Assembly (NCBI RefSeq): GCF_900102465.1
Contig: NZ_FNBW01000009.1
Span: forward strand, 124,001 to 188,000
Source: Thalassobaculum litoreum DSM 18839
Lineage (GTDB): Bacteria > Pseudomonadota > Alphaproteobacteria > Thalassobaculales > Thalassobaculaceae
Reading direction: 5' to 3'
Length of the DNA: 64,000 nt
Both the position numbers and the translations under genes were made by a program. Positions 53,699 through 62,758 of this stretch are shown here, piece by piece. Each line of letters begins with the position of its first letter. Within the stretch, counting starts at the first letter, position 1. Under the pieces are notes generated by a model. That model saw only the letters and a program-made list of their open reading frames with translations, ran no database searches and was not told the DNA's origin.

Positions 53699-54330
53699 AC
53701 CGGGAGCAGGCGCTGGAGGCGGGACTGACGGCCCTCGCCGCCCACGACGCGGACATCGCTGCCGCCCTGGCGGAGGCCGGTGCGCCCGAACCCCGCATCC
53801 TGGAGCCCGGTTTTGCCGCCCTGATCCGCATCATCGTCGGCCAGCAGGTCTCCACCGCGTCGGCCGCGGCAATCCTCGCACGCTTGACGGCGGCCGGCGG
53901 GCTCGATCCCCGGACCTTCTCCGGCTTCGACGATGCCGCCCTCGGCGCGATCGGATTCTCTCGGGCCAAGATGCGCTACGGCCGCGCCCTGGCCGAGCGG
54001 GTGCTGGACGGCCGCCTGCCCCTCGACCGGCTGACCGGCGACGATCCCCAGGGGGCCCATGACGCGCTGGTGGCCGTGCCCGGGATCGGCCGATGGACCG
54101 CGGAGATCTACCGCATGTTCGCCCTGGGCGATCCGGACGTCTTCCCGTCCGGCGATGTGGCCCTGCGCGAGGGCATCCGGATGCTGCGGGGTCTGGAGGC
54201 CCGTCCCGACATCGCCGGCTCCGACACCCGGTCGGCGGCCTGGACACCGCACCGCAGTGCCGCCGCCCACCTGCTGTGGCGCCTGTACCGCGTGCGGCGC
54301 GGGGTTGCGGTTTTCGGAGCGGATCGGTGA
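53695..54330 (+). CDS. DNA-3-methyladenine glycosylase II-like (HhH-GPD)
   Basis: A 211-residue base-excision DNA glycosylase of the AlkA type without the N-terminal AlkA domain. IRIIVGQQVSTASA (residues 45-58), the helix-hairpin-helix VAVPGIGRWTAEIYRMFAL (127-145) and catalytic Asp154 in FPSGDVAL are diagnostic. It removes alkylated bases such as 3-methyladenine. It is translationally coupled to an unrelated deacetylase, a nonobvious pairing. Confidence 0.92.
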   Translation: MNREQALEAGLTALAAHDADIAAALAEAGAPEPRILEPGFAALIRIIVGQQVSTASAAAILARLTAAGGLDPRTFSGFDDAALGAIGFSRAKMRYGRALAERVLDGRLPLDRLTGDDPQGAHDALVAVPGIGRWTAEIYRMFALGDPDVFPSGDVALREGIRMLRGLEARPDIAGSDTRSAAWTPHRSAAAHLLWRLYRVRRGVAVFGADR

Positions 54331-54523
54331 GATGTCCGATCGCGTCCGCACGCTGCTGGCCGATATCCGGAGCGTCTGATAGGGTTGGATTTCAAACAAA
54401 GTCGCTGAAAATGCATTCGGAAGCCGGGGACGTGGACAGGATTACGGAAATGCCGAACGGGGCTCTGTGCCCCCATGTCGGCCGGACGCCCGTGCCCGCC
54501 CGCCTCTGGAGAAGTGGGCGCGC

Positions 54524-57007
54524 ATGACGATGGCCGACAATCCCCGTTCCGCGTTGGCCGCGTTTCCGACGTCCGTCCTCGACGGCATCGATGACGGCTT
54601 CCTGCAGCTCGACCGCGACGACCGGGTGGTCTGGTTCACCGCGCCGGTGCTGGCGTTCTTTCCGCATCTTGCCGACTCCCTGACGCCCGGAGCGGCCTTC
54701 TCCAGTCTGCTGGACCTGAACGTCACGGCCGAGCAGGACACGGCCCTCAAGACCAACGCGGAGACCTGGCGTGCGCGCCGCATGGAGGCCCACGAGCAGC
54801 CGCACGGCCTGATCGACGGACGCCTGGCGAACGGCCGCTGGGTCCGGGTCATGGACCACGCGACCGAAGACGGCGGCCGGCTGATTCACTATCGCGACGT
54901 GACAGAGGAGCGCCGAGAGCTCGACGAGGCCGCCCGGTTCACCCTGTTTCTCCAGGGCACGCTGGAGACCATCAGCCAGGGCATCTGCGCCTTCGACGCC
55001 GACTGGCGGCTGCTGACCTGGAATGCGCATTTCTTCGACCTGCTGGGCCTGCCGGCAAGCTTCGCCAGCGTCGGCATGCGCCTGTCGGACATCATCCATC
55101 ACCTGGCGGACCAGGGCGAATACGGGGCGGGTGACGCGGCCGACCGCGCCTCCGAGATTCTGGAAATGATCCAGACCACCCGGGGCACGGTCTACGAGCG
55201 GCCGAACCGCGACGGTCGCCTGATGGAGGTCCGCATCCGGCCGATGCCCAATGGCGGCGTGGTCATCGTCTACGAGGACATCTCCGACCGTCAGGAGGCA
55301 CAGCGCGCCCTGAAGCAGAGCGAGGAGCGCTATGCCCTGGCCGCCGCCGGGTCGAATGACGGGCTCTGGGACTGGGACCTGGCCACCAACTCGATCTATC
55401 TGTCGACCCGCTGGAAACAGATGCTCGGCCATGTCGAGCAGGAGATCGGCGACGGCGCGGAGGAGTGGTTCAGCCGCATCCATCCCGAGGACGTGCAGCG
55501 GGTGACGGCCCAGCTCGACGCCCATCTGAGCGGCGCGGTCGGCAATTTCGAGAGCGAGCACCGGGTGCGGCACCGCGACGGCACCTATCGCTGGATGCTG
55601 GTGCGCGGTCTTGGCGTGCGCGACGTCTCCGGCCACGCCTATCGCATCGCCGGGTCGATGACCGACATCACCGACCGCAAGCGCGTCGAGGAGCAGTCGA
55701 TCCACGACGCGCTGCACGACAACCTGACGGGCCTGCCCAACCGGACCCTGTTCCTGGAGCGGGTGCGCCAGGCCCTGGCCCGGTTCCGCCGCAATCCCTC
55801 GGCCAGCTTCGGCGTGGTCTATCTCGATCTCGACCGCTTCAAGGTGGTGAACGAGAGCCTGGGCCATATCCATGGCGACGACCTGATCATCGCCGCCGCG
55901 CGCCGGCTGGAGCACAACCTGAAGTTCGGCGACACGGTCGCCCGGCTCGGCGGCGACGAATTCGCCATGCTGCTGGAGGATGTCAGCGACAAGAGCGAGT
56001 CGATCGGCGTCTGCGACATGCTGCAGAAGGCGCTGGCCTCCCCCTTCAGTCTGAGCGGCAAGGAGATCTTCACCACCGCGTCGATGGGGGCGGCTCATTC
56101 CAGCGAGGGCTACGGGCGGCCGGAGGACATCCTGCGCGACGCCGAACTCGCCATGTACAAGGCCAAGGAACTCGGCAAGGCCCAGGCGGTCGCCTTCAAT
56201 CCGAACATGCGCGGCACCACGGTCACGCCGCTCGACATGGAGACCGACCTGCGCCGGGCGATCGAGCGCGGGGAGTTGACCCTGCGGTTCCAGCCGATCA
56301 TCTCCCTGGCCAACGGCCGCATCCAGGGTTTCGAGGCGCTGGCCCGCTGGACCCATTCCAAACGCGGCGAGGTGCCGCCCTCCGATTTCATCCCGCTGGC
56401 CGAGGAGACCGGGATGATCGTCGAGATCGGGCAGTGGGTGCTGCGGACGGCCTGCGAGCGGACCGTGCGCTGGCGCGATCAGTTCCCGAAGGCCGAGCCG
56501 ATGGAGATCAGCGTCAACCTGTCGAGCCGGCAGTTCCACCAGTACGATCTGGTGCGCATGGTGACCAACAGCCTGGAAGGCACGGGCATGGACCCGAGCC
56601 TGCTGAAGCTGGAGATCACCGAGAGCGCGCTGATGGAAAACGCGCATCTCTCGGCCCAGATGCTCAACGACCTGAAATCGTTGAAGATCCAGGTCTGCGT
56701 GGACGATTTCGGCACCGGCTACAGCTCGCTCAGCTACCTGCATACCTTCCCGATCGACACCCTCAAGATCGATAAATCCTTCGTCCAGGACATGGGACGG
56801 AACCGGCACAACCTGGAGATCGTGCGCACGATCTGCCTGCTCGCCCAGAACCTGAGACTGGACGTGATCGCCGAAGGCGTTGAGACTCCCGAGCAACTCG
56901 CCCAGTTGCGGGCCATCGGCTGCGGCTTTGCCCAGGGCTACTTGTTCTCTCCGCCCCTGGACGTGGACGGGGTCGAGCGGTTACTGGGCGAGAACAGAAG
57001 CTGGTAG
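54524..57007 (+). CDS. PAS-GGDEF-EAL bifunctional cyclic-di-GMP protein
   Basis: An 827-residue cytoplasmic signalling protein with no membrane segment. Three PAS-like domains lie at about residues 15-110, 135-255 and 275-400. The diguanylate cyclase domain follows with an intact GGDEF (476-480), and the phosphodiesterase domain with EAL (604-606), then LEITESAL, VDDFGTGYSSL and AEGVET. The inhibitory site before GGDEF reads KFGD rather than RxxD, so product inhibition may be weak. Both halves look catalytically intact. The ATG at 54524 has GGAGAAG upstream. A membrane protein follows after 12 bp. Confidence 0.93.
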   Translation: MTMADNPRSALAAFPTSVLDGIDDGFLQLDRDDRVVWFTAPVLAFFPHLADSLTPGAAFSSLLDLNVTAEQDTALKTNAETWRARRMEAHEQPHGLIDGRLANGRWVRVMDHATEDGGRLIHYRDVTEERRELDEAARFTLFLQGTLETISQGICAFDADWRLLTWNAHFFDLLGLPASFASVGMRLSDIIHHLADQGEYGAGDAADRASEILEMIQTTRGTVYERPNRDGRLMEVRIRPMPNGGVVIVYEDISDRQEAQRALKQSEERYALAAAGSNDGLWDWDLATNSIYLSTRWKQMLGHVEQEIGDGAEEWFSRIHPEDVQRVTAQLDAHLSGAVGNFESEHRVRHRDGTYRWMLVRGLGVRDVSGHAYRIAGSMTDITDRKRVEEQSIHDALHDNLTGLPNRTLFLERVRQALARFRRNPSASFGVVYLDLDRFKVVNESLGHIHGDDLIIAAARRLEHNLKFGDTVARLGGDEFAMLLEDVSDKSESIGVCDMLQKALASPFSLSGKEIFTTASMGAAHSSEGYGRPEDILRDAELAMYKAKELGKAQAVAFNPNMRGTTVTPLDMETDLRRAIERGELTLRFQPIISLANGRIQGFEALARWTHSKRGEVPPSDFIPLAEETGMIVEIGQWVLRTACERTVRWRDQFPKAEPMEISVNLSSRQFHQYDLVRMVTNSLEGTGMDPSLLKLEITESALMENAHLSAQMLNDLKSLKIQVCVDDFGTGYSSLSYLHTFPIDTLKIDKSFVQDMGRNRHNLEIVRTICLLAQNLRLDVIAEGVETPEQLAQLRAIGCGFAQGYLFSPPLDVDGVERLLGENRSW

Positions 57008-57019
57008 GGGCTCGACGCG

Positions 57020-58102
57020 ATGCGCCGGTTCGATGTGTATTTTCTGCAGAAGCGTGACGCCGCCGGTTGGGAAACCGTCGAGCGGGCTCAGAGCGCCTCG
57101 GTCCTCGTCTCCTCCATGATCCGGGAGTTCGACGGCGAGGAGAACGCGGAGCTGCGCGTCGTCGGTGGCGACTGGAACGCCACCATCGGCGAGTGGGAGT
57201 TCAGCCAGATCTTCTTCGTCGACCGCGGATCGATCGATCTCTCCCTGGCGGAACCGCCGGTGAGTGCCGACGACGACGGGCAAGGCGGTGCCGGGTGGAG
57301 CGATGTCGAGCGCGAGGTGCCGGACCTGGCCGACGCGCCCGCCGCCCGGGGCAGTGCATCCTTCGCCGACGCCATCCATGCCGCCCGTCAGGAATCGGAG
57401 CAGCAGGACGGCAACGACGGCTACCTGGACTCCAGCCTGACCGCCAGCGACGCGCCGCCCACCCGGCGCGGCGGCGGTTATGACGACACCAGCAACGAAG
57501 ATCTGCGATCGCTGGGCTTCCACCACGGCGGTCAAGCGGCGGAGGAACCGGTCGGACCGCCGCCCGACTTCCGCCCCGAGCCCCGGCGCAGCGGCCGGGC
57601 CTTCTTCATGGTCGGGACCGTCATCATCGCCCTGATCCTGATCCTGGGCGCGGCCGCCGCCCTGATGGTCGCCTTCAAGGTCGATCCGGCACCGCGCTAC
57701 ATCGAGATGCTGCGCGACTGGAAGCAGTCGGCGGCGGGCGGCCCGCAGGACGCGCCGGCCGATGCCGACACGGTCATGCCGCAGACCGCCGGCGACGCGC
57801 AGCGCCATGTCGGCGTCGCCCCGGACCTGCAGGGCCGGTGGTCGTCGGGCGACTGCGCGCAGGAATACATCGAGTTCGGCGCCGACGCCTTCCAGGTGAA
57901 GGCCAGCGGCCGCGACCCGTCGGTCGCCGTGCCGGTCGTGGAGACCCTGGAGGACGAGTACACCTGGTACATCCGCCGCTCCGACAGCCTGGTGGAGCAC
58001 TTCCAGAAGCTCGGCGACGACGACATCCAGATGATCGGCGACACCACCCCGGTCGGCTTCACCCAGCGCACCTCGGAGGTCTATTCCCGCTGTCAGGCAT
58101 GA
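57020..58102 (+). CDS. single-pass membrane protein coupled to the GGDEF-EAL gene
   Basis: A 360-residue protein of unknown family. Its N-terminal 75 residues (MRRFDVYFLQKRDAAGWETV; VVGGDWNATIGEWEFSQIFF) look like a small cytoplasmic beta domain, followed by a 115-residue acidic, low-complexity linker, one membrane helix (MVGTVIIALILILGAAAALM, residues about 196-215) and a periplasmic C-terminal domain with two Cys (GDCAQEY; YSRCQA) that may pair. It starts 12 bp after the GGDEF-EAL gene, so it is probably cotranscribed and may present a periplasmic signal. Confidence 0.75.
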   Translation: MRRFDVYFLQKRDAAGWETVERAQSASVLVSSMIREFDGEENAELRVVGGDWNATIGEWEFSQIFFVDRGSIDLSLAEPPVSADDDGQGGAGWSDVEREVPDLADAPAARGSASFADAIHAARQESEQQDGNDGYLDSSLTASDAPPTRRGGGYDDTSNEDLRSLGFHHGGQAAEEPVGPPPDFRPEPRRSGRAFFMVGTVIIALILILGAAAALMVAFKVDPAPRYIEMLRDWKQSAAGGPQDAPADADTVMPQTAGDAQRHVGVAPDLQGRWSSGDCAQEYIEFGADAFQVKASGRDPSVAVPVVETLEDEYTWYIRRSDSLVEHFQKLGDDDIQMIGDTTPVGFTQRTSEVYSRCQA

Positions 58103-58162
58103 CGGCCGGGAACTCCTCATAAAGAAGCCCTCCACGGAGCCCCACAGCAGGGAACCCCAAAG

Positions 58163-59419
58163 ATGGCCGTCCTCGACTGGCATGCAGACCGCGGCACCCA
58201 TCCCGATCTCGCTCTGCTCGACCGGGCGCCGGAGAGCGACGGCATCGACCTGCGGGCGGTCCGGCTATACCGCCGGGGCCGGGTCCGCGCGCAGATGGCG
58301 GCGCGCGGCATCGACGCCCTGATCCTCAGCGACGCGATCAACATCCGCTACGCCACCGGCACGCGGAACATGCAGGTCTTCACCAGCCGCAACCAGCCGT
58401 CGCGCTACCTGCTGCTGACCGCCGACCGCTCGATCCTCTACGAGTTCACCGGCGCCATGCATCTGGGCGAGGGTTACGAGACGGTCGACGAGGTACGCCC
58501 GAGTTCTACCGCCAGCTTCGTCGCCGCAGGCCCCGCCGTCGCCGACAAGGAACGGTCCTGGGCCCGGGAGATGGCGGCGACGCTGCGCGAGATGTGCGGC
58601 CGCGATCCTGTGGTCGGTGTGGAGCGGCTGAACGCCGGTGCCGCCGTCGCGCTCGCCGCCGAGGGCATCCGCCTGGTCGATGCCCAGGAACCGGTGGAGA
58701 TGGCGCGCTGCATCAAGTCGGCTGAGGAGATGAAATGCGTGCGCGCCTCCCTGCGGGCGACGGAGGCCGGCGTGGCCGAGATGCGCGCCGCCATCCGTCC
58801 CGGCCAGACCGAGGCGGAGCTCTGGTCGGTCCTGCACCGCTCGGTCATCGCCGCCAATGCCGATTACTGCGAGACCCGGCTGCTCAATTCCGGCTCGCGC
58901 ACCAACCCGTGGTTCCAGGAGACCTCCTCCAAGGTGATCGCGGCGAACGAGCTGATCGCGCTGGATACCGACGTGGTCGGCTGCCACGGCTATTACAGCG
59001 ACTTCTCGCGCACCTTCCACGCCGGGCCGGACCGACCCACCGAGCATCAGCGCTCGCTGTACCGGACGGCCTATGAACAGGTGCAGCACAACATGGGCAT
59101 CATCCGGCCGGGCCTGACGTTCCGGGAGTATTCCGAGCGCGCCTGGGACATCCCGGAGCAGTATGCCCAGCACCGGTATTATCTCTCGGCCCATGGCTGC
59201 GGCATGTCGGGGGAGTATCCCTATCTCTACCACCGGGCCGATTTCGCCGAGGCGGGCTATGACGGGGTGATCGAGCCCGGCATGACGCTCTGCGTGGAGA
59301 GCTTCATCGGCCATAACGACGGCGGCGAGGGCGTGAAGCTGGAACAGCAGATCCTGGTGACCGAGACGGGGATCGAGCTGCTCAGCGACTTCCCGTTCGA
59401 GGACGCGCTGCTGGGGTAA
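58163..59419 (+). CDS. M24 metallopeptidase-fold protein, DddP-like
   Basis: A 418-residue creatinase/prolidase-fold protein closest, by pattern, to DMSP lyase DddP. Shared segments are ETRLLNSGSRTNPWFQE, the C-terminal PGMTLCVESFIG and VTETG. Metal-ligand candidates Asp268, Asp270, Asp280, His344, Glu379 and Glu394 have the same mutual spacing as D295, D297, D307, H371, E406, E421 in characterised DddP (numbering recalled). The position of the proposed base Asp377 is Gly350 here, so DMSP cleavage is doubtful. Tyr339 aligns with Tyr366. It lies 60 bp after the membrane protein gene. Confidence 0.85.
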   Translation: MAVLDWHADRGTHPDLALLDRAPESDGIDLRAVRLYRRGRVRAQMAARGIDALILSDAINIRYATGTRNMQVFTSRNQPSRYLLLTADRSILYEFTGAMHLGEGYETVDEVRPSSTASFVAAGPAVADKERSWAREMAATLREMCGRDPVVGVERLNAGAAVALAAEGIRLVDAQEPVEMARCIKSAEEMKCVRASLRATEAGVAEMRAAIRPGQTEAELWSVLHRSVIAANADYCETRLLNSGSRTNPWFQETSSKVIAANELIALDTDVVGCHGYYSDFSRTFHAGPDRPTEHQRSLYRTAYEQVQHNMGIIRPGLTFREYSERAWDIPEQYAQHRYYLSAHGCGMSGEYPYLYHRADFAEAGYDGVIEPGMTLCVESFIGHNDGGEGVKLEQQILVTETGIELLSDFPFEDALLG

Positions 59420-59455
59420 CAACGCCCGCTTGCCCTCGTGCCCTCTTCTGTCTTC

Positions 59456-59570
59456 CGTCTTCCCGGACTTGCCCCGGGATCCAGCCGTCCGTGTGCTGGA
59501 GCCTTCGAAATCCGGGTTCCCTTGTTCCAGTTGCCCTGGTCCTGGATCCCGGGGCAAGCCCGGGAAGACG
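59456..59570. repeat. 115-bp intergenic inverted-repeat element
   Basis: Two 29-bp arms (59456-59484 and 59542-59570) are complementary at 28 of 29 positions and contain CTTGCCCCGGGATCCAG. They flank 57 nt that include TTCGAA. It lies between the convergent DddP-like and YedK-type genes. It is the longest copy of the palindromic element class in the window. Confidence 0.85.
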
Positions 59571-59603
59571 GGTGGGAGGAGTAGGGGAAGGTAACTCTAC
59601 CTG

Positions 59604-60323
59604 TCAGAACAGCGAGCCCTGCATCGGCTTCGGCGGCTTGGGCTTGGGCGTGATCGGCTCCACCAGCCCGGCGTCGTCGTTGCGCACATTCCCCACCCGC
59701 CGGTCCACCGGATAGGCTTCCACCAGCCCCGGATCGCAAGGCAGCATGAGCTGGCCGGCAGCGTCCTTGTCCGGACCCATCCAGGTCGCAAAGGCGTCCC
59801 GGTCGAAAAGCATCACCGGCATGCGGTGGTGGATATGGGCGATGCTCTCGGTCGCGTCGGTCGTCACGATGGTGAAGGTCTCCAACGCGCTGCCCTCGCC
59901 GGTGCCCTCCCACAGTTCCCACAATCCGGCGAAGCCGAAGGGCGCGCGGTCCCGGCGCACCACCCGATAGGGCTGCTTGACCTTGCCCTCGGTGCGCCAT
60001 TCGTAAAACCCGTCGGCCGGAATCACGCAGCGCCGGTAGCGGTAGGCGCCGCGGAATGCCGGCTTCTCGTCCACCGTCTCCGCCCGGGCGTTGATCATCT
60101 TCACGCCGATATCGGTGTCCTTGGCCCAGGACGGCACCAGCCCCCAGCGCATCATCGCCAGAACGCGGTGCCCCCTGGCCGGTCCCTCGGTCATCAGCTT
60201 GATCACCGGCGCCGCCTGGGTCGGCGCCATGTTCCAGCGCGGCTCCAGGTTCAGCCCCGTCTCCACATCGAACAGGTGGCGCATGGCCTCCGGCGCCGTG
60301 GTGATGCTGTAACGGCCACACAT
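59604..60323 (-). CDS. SOS response-associated peptidase, YedK/HMCES family
   Basis: A 239-residue SRAP-domain protein that crosslinks to abasic sites in single-stranded DNA through its Cys2. It starts MCGRYSITTAPEAM; the initiator Met is removed so Cys2 acts. WNMAPTQAAPVI, MMRWGLVPSWAKD, INARAET, RCVIPADGFYEW (catalytic Glu) and HHRMPVML are family hallmarks. The ATG at 60323 is fixed by the need for Cys2, not the 60353 extension. Divergent from the CoxL-like gene. Confidence 0.94.
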   Translation of the reverse strand: MCGRYSITTAPEAMRHLFDVETGLNLEPRWNMAPTQAAPVIKLMTEGPARGHRVLAMMRWGLVPSWAKDTDIGVKMINARAETVDEKPAFRGAYRYRRCVIPADGFYEWRTEGKVKQPYRVVRRDRAPFGFAGLWELWEGTGEGSALETFTIVTTDATESIAHIHHRMPVMLFDRDAFATWMGPDKDAAGQLMLPCDPGLVEAYPVDRRVGNVRNDDAGLVEPITPKPKPPKPMQGSLF

Positions 60324-60422
60324 CGATGGACTGCCCCTTCTGCCCGCCGTCACGTTGCTTGGCGCGGACGTGTACCGGCATTACGATCCCTCCAACCCAA
60401 CCGCGAACCGGCGAGGCAGGCA

Positions 60423-62753
60423 ATGGCGAAGTTCGGCATCGGACAGACAATGAAGCGGCTGGAGGATCAGCGTTTCCTCACCGGAACCGGTCAGTACACC
60501 GACGACGTTCCGATCGACGGCGTGCTGACCGCCTATGTCCTGCGCAGTCCGATCGCCCATGGCGACATCACCGCCCTCGACGTCTCCGCCGCGAAATCCG
60601 CGCCCGGTGTGAAGCTGGTGCTGACCGGCGCCGACGTCGCCGCCGACGGGCTGAAGCCGATGCCCTGCGGTGCCCTGCTGAAGGGCATCGGCGGCAAGAA
60701 GGCGGTCGGTCCGGACTATCCGCTGCTGGTCGGCGACCGGGTACGCCATGTGGGCGACGCGGTGGCGCTGATCGTGGCCGACACCATGGACCAGGCCCGC
60801 GACGCCGCCGAGCTGATCGAGGTCGACTATGCCGAACTGCCGGCCGTACCCGGCCTGGCCGCGGTCGACAACGGCACCACCCTCTGGGAGGCCGCCCCGG
60901 GCAATCTGTGCCTGGACTGGGAGACCGGCGACGCCGAAGCGGTCGAGAAGGGCTTCGCCAAGGCCGCCAGGGTCGCCGAGCTGAAGCTGGTGAACAACCG
61001 CATTATCGTGAACTCGATCGAGCCGCGCGGCGCCGCCGCTGTTGTCGACGACGCGACCGGCGAGAGCACCCTCTACGTCTCCACCCAGGGCCCGCACGGG
61101 GTGCGCGACGTCATCGCCGACGTGCTGAACATGGACGCGGCCAAGATCCGCTGCGTCTCCCCCGATGTCGGCGGCGGCTTCGGGATGAAGATCTTCCCCT
61201 ACCGCGAACATGCCCTGGTGCTGTGGGCGGCCAAGAAGCTGGGCCGGCCGGTGAAATGGATCTCCGACCGCAGCGAGGCCTTCATCTCCGATACCCAGGG
61301 CCGCGACCATGTCTCCCACGCCCGGCTGGCGATGGACGACAATGGCCGGTTCCTGGCGCTCTCGGTCGATACCAAGGCCGATCTCGGTGCCTATCTCTCG
61401 CTCTACGGTCCGGCGATCCCGACGGTCGCCGGCTCGGGCATGCTGGCGGGGCTCTACACCACCCCGGCGATCCATGTGCGGGTGCGCAACTACTTCACCA
61501 ATACCCTGCCGGTGGACGCCTATCGCGGCGCGGGACGGCCGGAGGCGGCCTATCTGGTGGAGCGGCTGGTCGATGTCGCCGCCAAGGTCGCAGGACTGCC
61601 GCGCGACGAGATCCGGCGGCGCAACTTCATTCCGGCATCCTCCATGCCGTTCACCACCGCCCTGGGCGAGACCTATGACAGCGGCGACTTCGCCGCCCAT
61701 CTGGACAAGGCGCTGGCCAAGGCCGACTGGGCCGGAATCGACGCCCGCAAGGCCGAAAGCGCCAAGGCCGGCAAGCTGCGCGGCATCGGCATCTCGACCT
61801 ATGTGGAGGCCTGCGGCGGCGGCGGGCCGGAATGGTCCGACATGCGGATCGAGCCGGACGGCACCATCGTCGTGCCGATCGGCACCCGCTCCACCGGCCA
61901 GGGCCACGAAACCGCCTATACCCAGCTCGTCTCCGAGGCGTTCGGCGTCGACAACGAGATGGTGAAGGTCATCCAGGGCGACACCGCCGCCATCGAGAAC
62001 GGCTCGGGCACCGACGGCTCGCGCTCCCTGCCGGCCGGCGGCTCGGCCCTGCACATGGCGATCCAGAGCGTGTCGGCGAAGGCGCGGATGCTGGCCAGCT
62101 ACCTGCTGGAGGCGGCCGATTCGGATCTGGAACTGGCCGACGGCAAGTTCACCGTGGTCGGCACCGACAAGTCGATCACCCTGGGCGAGCTGGCGACGGC
62201 CGCCAACGACCCGTCGAAGCTGCCCGAGGGCATCGAGCCGGGGCTGGAGGCGAAGGAGATGTACAAGCCCGCCGCCTCGACCTACCCGAACGGCACCCAT
62301 GTCTGCGAGGTCGAGGTCGACCCGGATACCGGCAGGGTCAAGCTGATCCAGTTCACCGTCGTCGACGATTTCGGCGAGGTGGTGAACCCGACCCTGCTGG
62401 AAGGCCAGGTCCATGGCGGCGTCGCCCAGGGCGTCGGACAGGCGCTGTACGAGCGCACGGTCTATGACGATAATGGGCAGCTCGTGACCGGGTCGCTGGT
62501 GGATTACTGTCTGCCGCGCTCGGTCGATGTCCCGCCGGTGAGCTTCTCGATGAGCCCAACGCGCTGCGCCACCAACCCGCTCGGGGTGAAGGGCTGCGGC
62601 GAGGCCGGGGCCATCGGCGCCCCGCCGGCGGTGATCAACGCAATCCTGGATGCCCTGGCCCCGGCCGGCGTCACCGATATCGACATGCCGGCCACGCCCG
62701 ACCGTATCTGGGCGGCGCTCCAGGCGGCCCGGCCGGCGGCAGCAGCGGAGTAG
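60423..62753 (+). CDS. CoxL-like molybdopterin-binding subunit (second copy)
   Basis: A 776-residue xanthine dehydrogenase-family large subunit, paralogous to 5361-7697. It starts MAKFGIGQTMKRLEDQRFLT and carries VGGGFGMKIF, AYRGAGRPEAAYL (near residue 366), GQGHETAY and the catalytic Glu in GCGEAGAIGAPPA (near 724). Again no small or medium subunit gene is adjacent. It differs from copy 1 at GGSRSVP (DGSRSLPAGG here) and in the substrate-channel region. RBS GAGGCAGG precedes the ATG at 60423. cysQ follows after 5 bp. Confidence 0.93.
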   Translation: MAKFGIGQTMKRLEDQRFLTGTGQYTDDVPIDGVLTAYVLRSPIAHGDITALDVSAAKSAPGVKLVLTGADVAADGLKPMPCGALLKGIGGKKAVGPDYPLLVGDRVRHVGDAVALIVADTMDQARDAAELIEVDYAELPAVPGLAAVDNGTTLWEAAPGNLCLDWETGDAEAVEKGFAKAARVAELKLVNNRIIVNSIEPRGAAAVVDDATGESTLYVSTQGPHGVRDVIADVLNMDAAKIRCVSPDVGGGFGMKIFPYREHALVLWAAKKLGRPVKWISDRSEAFISDTQGRDHVSHARLAMDDNGRFLALSVDTKADLGAYLSLYGPAIPTVAGSGMLAGLYTTPAIHVRVRNYFTNTLPVDAYRGAGRPEAAYLVERLVDVAAKVAGLPRDEIRRRNFIPASSMPFTTALGETYDSGDFAAHLDKALAKADWAGIDARKAESAKAGKLRGIGISTYVEACGGGGPEWSDMRIEPDGTIVVPIGTRSTGQGHETAYTQLVSEAFGVDNEMVKVIQGDTAAIENGSGTDGSRSLPAGGSALHMAIQSVSAKARMLASYLLEAADSDLELADGKFTVVGTDKSITLGELATAANDPSKLPEGIEPGLEAKEMYKPAASTYPNGTHVCEVEVDPDTGRVKLIQFTVVDDFGEVVNPTLLEGQVHGGVAQGVGQALYERTVYDDNGQLVTGSLVDYCLPRSVDVPPVSFSMSPTRCATNPLGVKGCGEAGAIGAPPAVINAILDALAPAGVTDIDMPATPDRIWAALQAARPAAAAE

Positions 62754-62758
62754 ACTTC

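Noticed and set aside
54334-54381. 15-codon frame after the AlkA-like gene
   Set aside because: Too short and without independent evidence; likely chance.
54392-56896. 834-residue minus-strand open frame
   Set aside because: Antisense to the PAS-GGDEF-EAL gene, whose domains are unmistakable; no recognisable motif in the antisense frame.
60381-62414. 677-residue minus-strand open frame
   Set aside because: Antisense to the second CoxL-like gene, with shadow composition and no motifs.
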